Below are positions 19,000-28,328 of a stretch of 64,000 nt of DNA, one piece after another. The notes under the pieces were generated by a model, which was given only the letters and a program-made list of their open reading frames with translations, was not told the DNA's origin and did no database searches. The position numbers and the translations under genes were made by a program. The stretch comes from JACKCR01 sp041390305 (GTDB lineage Bacteria > Eisenbacteria > RBG-16-71-46 > CAIMUX01), in contig JAWKQE010000023.1 of the NCBI GenBank assembly GCA_041390305.1, positions 36,849 to 100,848 of the forward strand, in the 5' to 3' direction. Within the stretch, counting starts at the first letter, position 1; each line of letters opens with the position of its first letter.

Positions 19000-19719
19000 A
19001 TGGAACGAGAACCGCGATCGACCTGCTGGGGCTGTTGGCGGCCCGAAGACGCCTGTCTCTGTGCCGAGATCCGTCCATTCGAGACCCGGACCCACTTCGT
19101 CCTGCTCATGCACCCGAAGGAAGCCCGTCTCCGGCATCTGGGGACCGGACGGCTCACGCGCGCCTGCATTCCCGAGACGTCGATCCGGGTCGGGCGGGAG
19201 TTCGGGAATGATGCGCAGGTGCAGGCGTGGATCGACGATCCCACCCACCGCACGTTCCTGCTCTACCCGGGCGGCCCGACGTTGTCGCAGCTCGTTTCGA
19301 CCGACCCGCGTCCCGCGCCGCTCACCGAACTGCCGATCCGGCTCCTCCTGCTCGACGCAACGTGGACGCAGGCGAAAGGGCTCCTGCTGCGCAGTCCCAA
19401 CCTCCAGGCCCTGCCTCGCATCTCGATCGAGCCGAAGGAGACGTCCCGCTTCAACCGGATCCGGCAGCAACCGGCGCGGCTGTGTCTCTCGACGATCGAG
19501 TCGGTCCACCAATGGATCACGGAGGCGAATGTGGCGGGGATCGAATCGACCGGCGATGCGCATGACGTCCTCCTGCGCGTGCTGGACGAGCTCTGCCGGA
19601 TCCAGCTCGAGTGCGCGAGCGATCCGGACCGGCCGGGCTATCGGCGCAAGCCGTACAAGGAGGAGGACGAGCGCGTCCCTCCAGGATGGTCTAAGCCGAG
19701 TAAGTTTCTGGTCGGCTAG
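19000..19719 (+). CDS. DTW-domain tRNA-uridine aminocarboxypropyltransferase
   Basis: 239 residues. DTW-domain enzymes (TapT/TuaA type) move the 3-amino-3-carboxypropyl group of SAM onto tRNA uridine to make acp3U. The N-terminus has the zinc-like motif C-W-G-C-W-R-x5-C-L-C, then HFVLLMHPKEA. The family's signature appears as LLLDATWTQAKG near residue 117 (usually D-x-T-W), followed by SRFNRIRQQPARLCLSTIES, which fits the SAM and tRNA site. The C-terminal basic tail is typical. No operon partner; a palindromic repeat array follows. Confidence 0.85.
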   Translation: MEREPRSTCWGCWRPEDACLCAEIRPFETRTHFVLLMHPKEARLRHLGTGRLTRACIPETSIRVGREFGNDAQVQAWIDDPTHRTFLLYPGGPTLSQLVSTDPRPAPLTELPIRLLLLDATWTQAKGLLLRSPNLQALPRISIEPKETSRFNRIRQQPARLCLSTIESVHQWITEANVAGIESTGDAHDVLLRVLDELCRIQLECASDPDRPGYRRKPYKEEDERVPPGWSKPSKFLVG

Positions 19720-19944
19720 CGGTCCGGTGCGGCCGGGCGCTGCAACGCCCCAGCAACGCCCACGCATCGTTCGCCTGCGCAAGGGAGCCTGACGACACCG
19801 CCGGCACACCGCCACCCGCACATCCGCCGCCCGCACATCCGCCGCCCGCGCATCCGCGGCCGGCGCAGCGGCTTCCGCCAGCGCCACCTCCCGCATGGGT
19901 GGGTTCTGTGCGTCCCCGAACAGCGATTTTCCCGTGCACGGACG

Positions 19945-20500
19945 TGCTCTGCACGTGTGCGGGACGGGTCCGTACGGCTCACGACGTGCTCTGCACGCGT
20001 GCAGAGCGCTCCGGTACGCGTACGGATGGACTCCGCACGGATGCAGTACGCTCCCTCACCCCTCGGGGAGGTCACTGCACGTGTGCACGACGCTCCCGTA
20101 CGCGTACGGGAGGTGTCTGCACCCGTGCAGAGCGCATCGTGACGGCGGCGGGTAGGCGCTGCACGCGTGCGGAGCAAGTCCGTATTGTTAGGGGAGCTGT
20201 CTGCACGCGTGCGGTGCGCGTCCGTATGGGCTAGGGGAGCCGTCCGCACGCAGCGTCCGTACGGCTAGGAGCCGTCTGCATCCGTGCAGAGCGCATCCGT
20301 ACGGCCAGGGAGCCGTTCGCACGCGTGCAGCGCGTCCGTACGGCTAGGGAGCCGTCCGCATCCGTGCAGCGCGCGTCCGTGGGTTGCGGTCGTCGAGATC
20401 CGTGCAGAACGTATCCTTAACGCGTGAGGGCTCATCCGTGCAGACGGCATCTTCCGGTGGAAGACGCGCGCTGCACCGGTGCAGAGGCCAGTCGTACGGA
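19945..20500. repeat. Palindrome-rich tandem array, about 40-base period, about 14 units
   Basis: Each unit pairs a GCAC-NN-GTGC palindrome with a TCCGTACGG or CCGTACGCGTACGG palindrome. The first class lies near 19951, 19993, 20035, 20076, 20119, 20161, 20203, 20243, 20279, 20319, 20358, 20396, 20432 and 20472. Perfect 14-base examples are CTGCACGCGTGCAG (near 19991) and CTGCACCGGTGCAG (near 20470). Later units share GGCTAGGGAGCCGT. No gene is seen in 19720-20610. The array separates the DTW gene from the end of the phosphofructokinase remnant. Confidence 0.85.
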
Positions 20501-20610
20501 AAACGGCGATGGCGGGCGCACAGGCCTGTCAGGGGCTTCGTGTGTGGGCCCTCATCACTGCGGCCTGCTCGCGAGGCGGTCGATGCAGGGCGGGGACTGA
20601 CCCTGCGAGC

Positions 20611-21892
20611 CTACTCGCCTCGAGAATCGGCCGCAGGTCGGGTCCCAGCGGCGGCGGTTTCAGTCCCGATCAGGTACTTGAACTGGGCTCTGAACTCCTC
20701 GAAAGATGGAGCCGCGCACGGCGAGGGCGTGCGGATCGGCGAAGTCGTCGCGGCGGAGGCGGATCATGTAGCGGCGGGCGATGGCGTAGGCGGTCGAGTG
20801 CATGTCGAATGAGGCGGACGCGCATCCGGCCGGTTTCGGGGTCCATGATCGAGCCGGGGATGGGGACGGAAGGGCTGCCCTGCATCGAGATGAGGCAGTC
20901 GGTGCCGCCGTTGAGGATGAACTTGGCCAAGTAACAGCCGAGGTCCCGCGTGTATTCCATGTCGAACGGGGATAGGTCGGCGCAAGCGGTCGTAGTCGAT
21001 GCCCTGGCGACGATCGTCGCCTTGAGGCCGAACTCGGCGAGGCGCTTCTGCACGGCCTGCTCAGGATCTCGCCGAAGTTGACTTCCGCGATCCGGAGGTG
21101 GCCGTGGGCGTCGCGTTCGACGCTTTCGAGGCCGGCGAGGTCCGAAGGATCGATGTCGAGGACGACGCCTTCCGCGATCACCGCGACTCCGTCCGGCCTT
21201 CCGTCGCTCTGGCGCTTGATGATCGCGCCGGCGAGCGAGTCGACGATGGTCTGGAGCTTGAGCGGCGGCGTTCCGAACTCCTCGGGGATGAGCGTGAGCG
21301 TCGAGCCGGCGGCCTTTCCGATCCCGAGCGCGAGGTGGCCGGCCTTCCGGCCCATCGAGATGATGAAGTACCAGCGCGACGTCGTCTGGGCGTCGACCAT
21401 CAGGTTCTTCACGATCTCGACCCCGAGGTGGCGCGCGGTCTGATAGCCGAAGGTCGAGATCGAGGAGGGGAGGTCGAGGTCGTTGTCGATCGTCTTCGGC
21501 ACGTGGACGACCCGGATCCGTCCGGCCGCCTTCTCTGCGAGCTTCTTCGACGAGAAACAGGTGTCGTCGCCACCGATCGTGATGAGCTTGTCGACTCCGA
21601 GGCGGAGAAGCGAGATGACGGTGTTCTCGAGATGCTCCGGGTTCTTGGTCGGGTTGGCCCTCGAGATGCCGATGTAGGAGCCACCGCGGAAGTGGATCCG
21701 GCTCACCCGCTGCATGGTGAGCGACTCCACGTGGTCGATGTCGCCGTTCATGATCCACTGGAATCCGTCACGGATCCCGAGGACTTCGATGTCCTCGAGG
21801 AGCCCGCGGATGGTGGCGGCTCCGATCACGCTGTTGATCCCGGGAGCGGGACCGCCCCCGACGAGAATGGCGAGCTTCTTCGAGTGACTCAC
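20611..21892 (-). pseudogene. pfp: PPi-type 6-phosphofructokinase, disrupted by several indels
   Basis: The gene starts at GTG 21892 after AGGAG. The N-terminal two thirds are intact: LVGGGPAPGINSVIG, ITIGGDDTCFSSK, PKTIDNDLDLPSS and IISMGRKAGHLALGIGK. GGDD and PKTIDND (rather than GGDG and PGTIDND) are the residues that mark pyrophosphate-dependent enzymes, so fructose-6-phosphate would be phosphorylated with PPi. The last third is readable only by switching frame about five times: near 21061, 21003, 20984, 20808 and 20710. Recovered pieces are QKRLAEFGLKATIV, PFDMEYTRDLGCYLAKFILN, IMDPETGRMRVR, MHSTAYAIARRYM and FEEFRAQFKYLIGTE. Either a decayed gene or a poorly assembled stretch; glycolytic importance favours the latter. 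Confidence 0.8.
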
Positions 21893-22104
21893 ACCTGCTC
21901 CTTGCGTCGTCTTCTGCGCTCGGCGGTCCAGCCGGCCGGTGCCGCCCTTCCGCCCTTCGCTTCGGTCGCCCTCATCCGATGTGCCGTCAATGACACAGTG
22001 GGTTGGGCGCCGCCGTCTCTTTCCCTGAAACGGCATCGACCGTATCAGATGCGTTGTTGCGGAGGAATCTGCGTTCTTCCTCGCGCTCTCCTAACCGGCC
22101 GCAG

Positions 22105-22293
22105 GCTCGCCGACCCGATCCTGCGTTGGATGTGGCCTGCCGCTCCGGCCGCAAGCTCGCCGCCCAGATCCAGCGTTGGATGTGCCCCGCCGCTCAGATC
22201 CAGCGTTGGATGTGGCCCGCCGCTCCGGTGACCCGCATCCAACGTTGGATGTGGCTTGCCGCTCCCGCCGCCCAGATCCAACGCTTCATGTGG
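22105..22293. repeat. CATCCAACG-family repeats, locus 5
   Basis: GATCC-(T/A)GCGTTGGATG copies lie at about 22117, 22167 and 22197. A perfect 16-base palindrome CATCCAACGTTGGATG lies at 22235-22250, and GATCCAACGCTTCATG at about 22275. Spacers share GTGGC(C/T)(C/T)GCCGCTC. The array sits directly against the stop of the minus-strand lipoprotein gene (22295) and may form hairpins in its 3' end. Upstream, 21893-22104 shows nothing recognisable. Confidence 0.85.
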
Positions 22294-22294
22294 C

Positions 22295-25200
22295 TCAGCG
22301 CGAACAGGGCCGATTCTGCGCGTCGACGACGATCGACCCGGAGGCGTCGCCGGTGAGTTCGTAGGTCTTCTCCCTCAGGTCGAGCCGTGTGGCCTGCCAG
22401 CCGTAGGTGCCGTAGATGAAGATGTCCCGGTCGAGCGTGATGGCGCCTCCGCCGCCGACGACGACTTCTTCGGTGCCGGGGTTCGTGCCACCGGTGATCT
22501 GGAACGTGAGAATGCCGCCTTCGACGTTTGCGCCGAGCGCCTGCAGACGCACGCAGATGACGCTGAAAGTCTGGAAGTGCGTCACTCCACTCTCGAGGAA
22601 GTCGAGTTCGACGGCCTGCGGGCATGGGTCGGGAGTGCAGCTCGTGCCGGCGCCTTGGAAGTCGCCGAAGTCGAACTCGCACCCGAACGGGTTCCTGACT
22701 TCGCAGCCGAAGGAGAGGCAGCAGGCGCCCGCGCACGGATCCGGGTCGCAGTCGACTTCGTTGCCGAGGAACTCTCCGTCGCACGCCGTCATGGGGACGA
22801 CCGCACAGCCGTCCACGGTACAGCACGCGCCCTCCGGACAGGTGAGGCCCGGGTCGCAGGCCGTTCCGAGTCCCTGGAAGTCGCCGTCGCACGAGCTGGG
22901 AAGCGAGAGCGTGCACGCGTTCCCCATGCAACATGCGCCGTAGAAGTCGCAAGGATCGGACGGATCACAGAACGAGCCGCTCCCGTGGAAGATCCCACCC
23001 TCCTGGGTACAGGACGACTCCCCGTCGATCGTGCAGTCTCCGGCCGGAAGGCAGCAGGCGCCGGTGCCGCAGGGGCTGGGGGTGCACGTACTGCCGTCTC
23101 CTTGGTACGCGCCGCCCTGTGACGCGCAGTCTTCCGAGGTCGTGATCGTGCAGATGGCGAGGCAGCAGGCCCCGGTCACGGTCTGCGGACAGGGGTTGGG
23201 ATCGCAGGCCGTGTCGTTCCCCTGGTACTCGCCGTCGCAACGGCCCTCGTACGTGACCGTGCACGCACTCCCAATGCAGCAGGCACCGGAGTGACAGGGG
23301 TTCGGGTCGCAGCTCGTTCCGTTGCCGAGGTACGTGCCGGTTTGCGACGTGCAGGGTGACTCGTCGAGGACCTGGCACGTCCCGCTCGGGAAGCAGCAGG
23401 CTCCGGGCTGCGTGCACGGGTTCGGTGAGCAGACGGTACCGTCGCCGAGGTACGTCCCCGGAGACGCCGCGCATGCCGAGGCGGTGAGGAGTTGGCACGA
23501 ACCGAAGTCGAAGCAACATGCTCCTTCGGACGGCGTGTCACAGAGGTCCGGTGTGCAGGACACGCCGACTCCCATGAACGTACCGTCGCAGCTCGACTCA
23601 CGGAGATACTCGCACCTCCCGGCGGAGAGACAACACGCTCCGGCCAGCGGGTCCGTACAGGGTTCGGAGAAGCAGGTCGTGCCGTCTCCCAGGTACTCGC
23701 CACCGAGTTCGGTCGTGCAACGCGTCTCCGATCGGACCGTGCACCGCTCGTTCGAGTTGCCCCAGCAGCACGCGCCTTCGGGCGGCTGCGGGCAGGGGTT
23801 GGGATCGCAGACGGTGTCTTCGCCGAGGAAGCTCTCGTCGCAGTCGCTCCGGAGTGCGAGTACGCACCCACCTTCGGGATCGCAACATGCTCCGGGGAGT
23901 GGGCAGACGTTCGGCTCGCACGAGGTCTCCTCGCCCTGGAACTCGCCGTCACAGTCGGGAAGGATCGTGATCTCGCACGTTCCGTCCTCGAGACAGCACG
24001 CGCCCGGGACGAAGCACGGATCCGGATCGCACACCGTGCCCTCACCGAGGAACTCGCCGTCGCACTGAGCTTCCAGCGTCACGCCACAGAGGCTGCCGAT
24101 GCAGCAGGCGCCGGGCTGGGGGCAAGGGTTCGGCTCGCAGGTCGTGTCGTCGCCCAGGTACTGGTCGCCGCACATGTTCTCCGTCGCGACGAGGCAGGTG
24201 CCGTCGGGGAGACAGCACGCGCCGAGGACGGGCGGACACGTCTCCGCTTCGCACGGCACGCCGGCTCCGCGCCAGTCGCCGCCGCCCGTGACGCAGGCCA
24301 TCGAGTCGGCCGCGACACTGCATTCGCCGTGGAGGCAGCAGGCACCGGGCTGTGGACATGGGTTCGGCGAGCAGGACTCTCCGGACCCGAGCCACGTGCC
24401 TTCCGTCTCGGCGCATCCCGCTTCGGAACGGAGGGAGCACTCTCCGAGCAGGCAGCACGCGCCCACTGGATCGCCGACGACCTGCACTCTCGTCTCCGCC
24501 TCTTTGCCGAGGGCCTTCACCCGGATCCGGATCTCGCCCGGTTCGTTCGGGGCGGTGATGGTGCGGCTGCCCAGACCGACTCCGTTCAGCTTCACCACCT
24601 GGATCTGGGTATCGACCCAGGTCCAGATCCACTCGTTCGATGCGGGATCGCCTCCGATCCGCTTGAGGAAGAACTCGGCGTCGAACGACTGGCCGGTCCG
24701 TACCGTTTCCGGAGCGTCCACCGTCAAGTCCTCGGCGGGAAGGCCCCACATGAGGTCGCGGAGACAGTTGACGCCGCCGATCTCGACGAGCTCCGCGACC
24801 TGATCGGAGTAGGAGCTGACGTCTCCCTGCTTCGGACTTCCGGTCGCGCCTGCGGCGAGCTCCATCTCGATCCGGTTGATCATCACGCGTTCGAGCACGG
24901 CCGCCATCAGGTCGTCCGCGTCGTCGACCGCGCAACCGGTCCGCGACATGATGATGTGTCCCAACTCGTGGAGTACGGTCTCCGCGCCGCCTCCGAGGTC
25001 GAAGTCGTCGCCCACGAACTCACGGTTCTTCAGCGCGGTCACGTGCCTCGATGCGAGCACCATGTGGTTGAAGCCGTCCCACCAGATGAAGAGGCCGCCG
25101 TTGTGCCAGGCGGCGTTCCAGAAGACGGAGTTGTCCCAGGTGAACGTCGCTCCGTCGCGCGTGCCTTCGGGGAGGCCGCCGGGGAAGTCCGCTTCGTCGT

Positions 25201-25786
25201 GAAAGCGAGTCGCATCGTAGGCGTTCCGTAGTTCGCCTACGTCGAGCCCTGTGCCTTCGACGAGGTCGATGAACTCGCCGACCGCGTCCTTCAGATCGGA
25301 GTCGCCATCGGAAGGATCACGCGACGGAGTGAGAGGGCCGGTCGAGCCGGCTCCTGTGCGTTCCTCTCCGCCCCTCTCCACGGCCGGGCCGTCGATCACG
25401 AAGAAGTCGAGGTCGTCCTCCTGCAGCACGAACGGACGCCGGGAGAGCGCCTCGTCGCTCACCGTGACTCGAACGAACTCGTAGGGTGACACCTCCTCGT
25501 CGAGGAGACTCTGGAGGTCCAGGTCCGGTTCGGGGAGTGGCACCGGATTCACCCGATCCACCCAGGCGTCGATCGAGTCCGCGAGTGCCGCCGTTGCCTG
25601 GGCCGCAACGGAGCCGGCCAGTTCCGCGGACGGTTCGATCTCGAGAACGCGGATGTCCCCATTGTCGTCCGGGGGAGAGCCTTCATCGCTCGAACTGCAG
25701 CCGTGGATCGCGAGCGCGGACGTGGTGAGAACGAGCGCGATTACGAGCGTTGGGCGGACGAGCACCGGGCGGACGGGCGAACGCAT
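22295..25786 (-). CDS. Lipoprotein with zincin-like HELGH domain and sixteen GACC cysteine repeats
   Basis: 1163 residues from ATG 25786, which has AGGAGG five bases upstream. The signal peptide ends in a lipobox, ALAIHGC, with the lipidated Cys at about residue 30. An N-terminal globular region contains AETVLHELGHIIMSRTGC near residue 274. This HExxH, with nearby acidic residues, suggests a zinc metalloprotease, but the third ligand is not certain. From about residue 438 to 1055 there are sixteen units of about 37 residues: GACC, then C, C, a G-x-(Y/F)-x-G-x-G block, then C-x-P-x-PC, six cysteines per unit. These are probably disulfide-bonded outside the cell. The last 100 residues are a beta-rich domain. 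Shares repeat type with the protein at 8829-13106. Confidence 0.8.
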   Translation of the reverse strand: MRSPVRPVLVRPTLVIALVLTTSALAIHGCSSSDEGSPPDDNGDIRVLEIEPSAELAGSVAAQATAALADSIDAWVDRVNPVPLPEPDLDLQSLLDEEVSPYEFVRVTVSDEALSRRPFVLQEDDLDFFVIDGPAVERGGEERTGAGSTGPLTPSRDPSDGDSDLKDAVGEFIDLVEGTGLDVGELRNAYDATRFHDEADFPGGLPEGTRDGATFTWDNSVFWNAAWHNGGLFIWWDGFNHMVLASRHVTALKNREFVGDDFDLGGGAETVLHELGHIIMSRTGCAVDDADDLMAAVLERVMINRIEMELAAGATGSPKQGDVSSYSDQVAELVEIGGVNCLRDLMWGLPAEDLTVDAPETVRTGQSFDAEFFLKRIGGDPASNEWIWTWVDTQIQVVKLNGVGLGSRTITAPNEPGEIRIRVKALGKEAETRVQVVGDPVGACCLLGECSLRSEAGCAETEGTWLGSGESCSPNPCPQPGACCLHGECSVAADSMACVTGGGDWRGAGVPCEAETCPPVLGACCLPDGTCLVATENMCGDQYLGDDTTCEPNPCPQPGACCIGSLCGVTLEAQCDGEFLGEGTVCDPDPCFVPGACCLEDGTCEITILPDCDGEFQGEETSCEPNVCPLPGACCDPEGGCVLALRSDCDESFLGEDTVCDPNPCPQPPEGACCWGNSNERCTVRSETRCTTELGGEYLGDGTTCFSEPCTDPLAGACCLSAGRCEYLRESSCDGTFMGVGVSCTPDLCDTPSEGACCFDFGSCQLLTASACAASPGTYLGDGTVCSPNPCTQPGACCFPSGTCQVLDESPCTSQTGTYLGNGTSCDPNPCHSGACCIGSACTVTYEGRCDGEYQGNDTACDPNPCPQTVTGACCLAICTITTSEDCASQGGAYQGDGSTCTPSPCGTGACCLPAGDCTIDGESSCTQEGGIFHGSGSFCDPSDPCDFYGACCMGNACTLSLPSSCDGDFQGLGTACDPGLTCPEGACCTVDGCAVVPMTACDGEFLGNEVDCDPDPCAGACCLSFGCEVRNPFGCEFDFGDFQGAGTSCTPDPCPQAVELDFLESGVTHFQTFSVICVRLQALGANVEGGILTFQITGGTNPGTEEVVVGGGGAITLDRDIFIYGTYGWQATRLDLREKTYELTGDASGSIVVDAQNRPCSR

Positions 25787-25929
25787 GACGCCTCCTTGCC
25801 TTGATCCGTCGAACTTGGCCGGCTGTAGAGCGCCTGCCGCTCGCGCCATGGCACGCGCCTCGGGAAGGCTGGCAATCTGCCGGTCTGTGCAGCACCCCAC
25901 TGGAACTGGAATGGAAGGACCCTACCACA

Positions 25930-25970
25930 GAAAGGCGCGGACGCAGCCCGAGGAGGGTTCGCGTCCGCGG
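25930..25970 (-). terminator. Terminator hairpin after the 26005-28188 gene
   Basis: CGCGGACGC (25936-25944) pairs perfectly with GCGTCCGCG (25961-25969). Inside the loop CCC (25947-25949) can pair with GGG (25955-25957). Read on the minus strand the stem is followed by CCTTTCTG. It lies 35 bases past the stop of the minus-strand gene that ends at 26005. Confidence 0.6.
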
Positions 25971-26004
25971 CGGAGGATCTCGTTTCGTCGGAGTCGTCGT
26001 TTCG

Positions 26005-28188
26005 CTACCGCAGCACCTGCAGCTCGCCGCGGATCGTGCCGCGCTCCGTTCGCGCGGAGAGCCAGTAGACGCCGGAGCTGAGGAGTTCACCCGAGTCCGT
26101 GCGTCCATCGAAGGCCCAGGAGACCGACCCGGAACCGTCCGGCTCGGGCGCCCTCAGGGTGCGGACCCGCCGTCCCGAAACGTCGAGAATCTCGATCTCG
26201 AGACCGCCGAGGTCGAGTGCGCTCCCGAGCGCGCCCGCGAGCACCGTCCCGGGCGCAGTCTCGGACGTCGTGCCTTGCAGGTGGATCCTGGCCGGCCCAA
26301 CGGCCGGATTCGGCGAGACGACGAAGCGGAAGGAGGACGCGAGGGGTGAGTCGTCGAACAACGGCTCGGCCGAGGCGGTCTCGGGCAGGACCTCGACGAG
26401 AACCCGCACCGGATAGGTGCGGAATGCCGACTCGTTCGTCCAGACTTCGAGATCGGCGATGTAGTCCCCAGGCGTCAGGGCGGACGCGTCGATGGAGATG
26501 CCGACCGTGCCGTCCGCGCCGGCGCTGAGGTCCAGCACCTCGGTGACGCCCAGCCAGGGGCGAGTCTCGCCCACCATCTGGACGAAGAGGTTCCTCCACA
26601 GTTCGTACGTATCGAAGAGTCCGTCGCCGTCGAGGTCGGAGATGTTGGCGCCGTCGTTGAAGGCGCGGAAGATCGTCCGCCCCTCGTTTGCGAGGACGAT
26701 CGCAGCGTTGTTGTCGGTGTCACCGCCGGCACCCGTGTTTCCCGAGTACCGCGCCAAGGAGACCGCGCCCTGGAGTCGCTCGATCTGGTGACCATCGATC
26801 ACGTAGTAGTCGCCGAGGGTCGAGAAGTCGGGGACGTCGTTCGGGAAGGACTCGAAGCGGGGCACGTCGTCGGTCCAGTAGACGGGCTGCGGATCGATGA
26901 AGGCCTCGCCGTACCGGAATCCGAGGGCGTTCCAGAGTGGGTGGCTGGGGCGTTCTCCCGCGAGCCAGCTGCTCATGATGAGGCGGCCTCCGGACTGCAC
27001 GTATTCGAGCAGCCGGTCATAGAGGACGTAGTCGGTCTCGTAGAAGTTTGCGAACTGATGGTCGAAGACGACGAGATCCCAGGGGCCTTCGTCGACGAGG
27101 AGTCCCATGAAGTACGACACACCGCCGTAGACGACGGTGTAGGGAAGGTCGAGGCTGCGGATTGCCTGATCGAGATCCGTCTCTGGGGCATAGGAGATCG
27201 GATCGGGTTCGGTGAAGACGAGGATCCGGGGTGCCGTCGGGTCCGCGTTCCGCCCCAGGTAGCGATCGAAGCGCCCGATCATCGGGACGTCCCGTTCCGG
27301 GAGCGGATCCCGGGCCAGCGCGCGGAGGTTCCCGGTCGCCTCCGGACCGAAGGAGAGCTGGCCGGGGAGCCGTTCGAACTGGGTGGCCTCGAAGCGTGGC
27401 GCGATCGCCGCGACCGAGGCTCCGCCCGCGCCCCGTGCCCCCGCGGCCGCCTCTTCGATCTGTCTCGACCAGACGAACAGCTCCATGTCGTGCGCCGAGT
27501 CGTTCGTGAGGCCGATCGCACGGGTCGTCTGTGCTCCGGCGGGAAGCGTGATCCGGAGTTCCGCGGTCTCGACCCGGAGGTCGTTGCCGGCGGAGTCGCC
27601 GTACCGGAAGTCGTCCGCGATGTAGCGGGCCCCGGGAGCGGAGAGGACCGCTCGTGTGATCCCGCCACCTTCCACGACGAGGCGCTGGGTGAACTGGTCG
27701 AGAGCCGCCGTGTCCGTGTCGACCACCGCACCGTTCGCGTCATACGCCGTGAGCGTGACGGGGTACCCGACCTCGATGAAGGCGCCGACCCGGGCCTCTA
27801 CGAAGTTCGTGGGTGGGTCGAACAGGATCGTCTGGGGATCCCGGGGGACGCCCCCGCTCTCGTACTCCGCGGTCTCGTTGAATCCGAGTACGTTGGGCGG
27901 CGTGATCCCAGTGACGAGGAAGAACGCGCAGGGGGCGAGGATGCCGCCGCCGTCGAGAAGGGATGGCCCACGGAACCGCACCTCGGGCGCGAACTCGTCG
28001 CGGAGGGCCTCTGTCTCCATGAAGAGGCAGGGCGGAAACGACTGGTCGAAGTCGACTCTCCGGAACGCGGACGAGTCGCCGTCGGCGTGGGCGACGGTCG
28101 ACGAGATGAGCAGCAGGCAGGGAACGGCGTGGGCGATGGCTCGGGCCGGAAAGCGGGCCCGGCCGGCGGACAGACTCCTCGTGACCAT
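26005..28188 (-). CDS. Secreted protein with GATase-like domain and FlgD-type sorting domain
   Basis: 727 residues from ATG 28188 (GGAGG five bases upstream), with a signal peptide ending near STVAHA. Residues about 45-200 are a beta-rich domain (FNETAEYESGG, PPTNFVEARVGAFIEVG). Residues about 321-540 look like a class I glutamine-amidotransferase-type alpha/beta fold (ILVFTEPDPISYAPET, WDLVVFDHQFANF, SGGRLIMSSW); the usual catalytic Cys was not seen, so a binding role is likelier. The end is an FlgD-like module (LEIEILDVSGRRVRTLR, GELLSSGVYWLSA). It is followed by a terminator at 25930. The 140-base gap to the upstream DUF5916 gene, on the same strand, allows co-transcription. Confidence 0.7.
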   Translation of the reverse strand: MVTRSLSAGRARFPARAIAHAVPCLLLISSTVAHADGDSSAFRRVDFDQSFPPCLFMETEALRDEFAPEVRFRGPSLLDGGGILAPCAFFLVTGITPPNVLGFNETAEYESGGVPRDPQTILFDPPTNFVEARVGAFIEVGYPVTLTAYDANGAVVDTDTAALDQFTQRLVVEGGGITRAVLSAPGARYIADDFRYGDSAGNDLRVETAELRITLPAGAQTTRAIGLTNDSAHDMELFVWSRQIEEAAAGARGAGGASVAAIAPRFEATQFERLPGQLSFGPEATGNLRALARDPLPERDVPMIGRFDRYLGRNADPTAPRILVFTEPDPISYAPETDLDQAIRSLDLPYTVVYGGVSYFMGLLVDEGPWDLVVFDHQFANFYETDYVLYDRLLEYVQSGGRLIMSSWLAGERPSHPLWNALGFRYGEAFIDPQPVYWTDDVPRFESFPNDVPDFSTLGDYYVIDGHQIERLQGAVSLARYSGNTGAGGDTDNNAAIVLANEGRTIFRAFNDGANISDLDGDGLFDTYELWRNLFVQMVGETRPWLGVTEVLDLSAGADGTVGISIDASALTPGDYIADLEVWTNESAFRTYPVRVLVEVLPETASAEPLFDDSPLASSFRFVVSPNPAVGPARIHLQGTTSETAPGTVLAGALGSALDLGGLEIEILDVSGRRVRTLRAPEPDGSGSVSWAFDGRTDSGELLSSGVYWLSARTERGTIRGELQVLR

Positions 28189-28328
28189 GGATCCTCCGTG
28201 TCCGCAGCGGCCCCGGCGGGCTACTGGCGGAGACTTGGAGATCCCGGTTGCCACGGAATCTCCTCGGCTTCTCCGAGCCATCGGGATCTTCGTACGAGGG
28301 ACCTATCTGGATGCGAAAAAAGTGCCGA

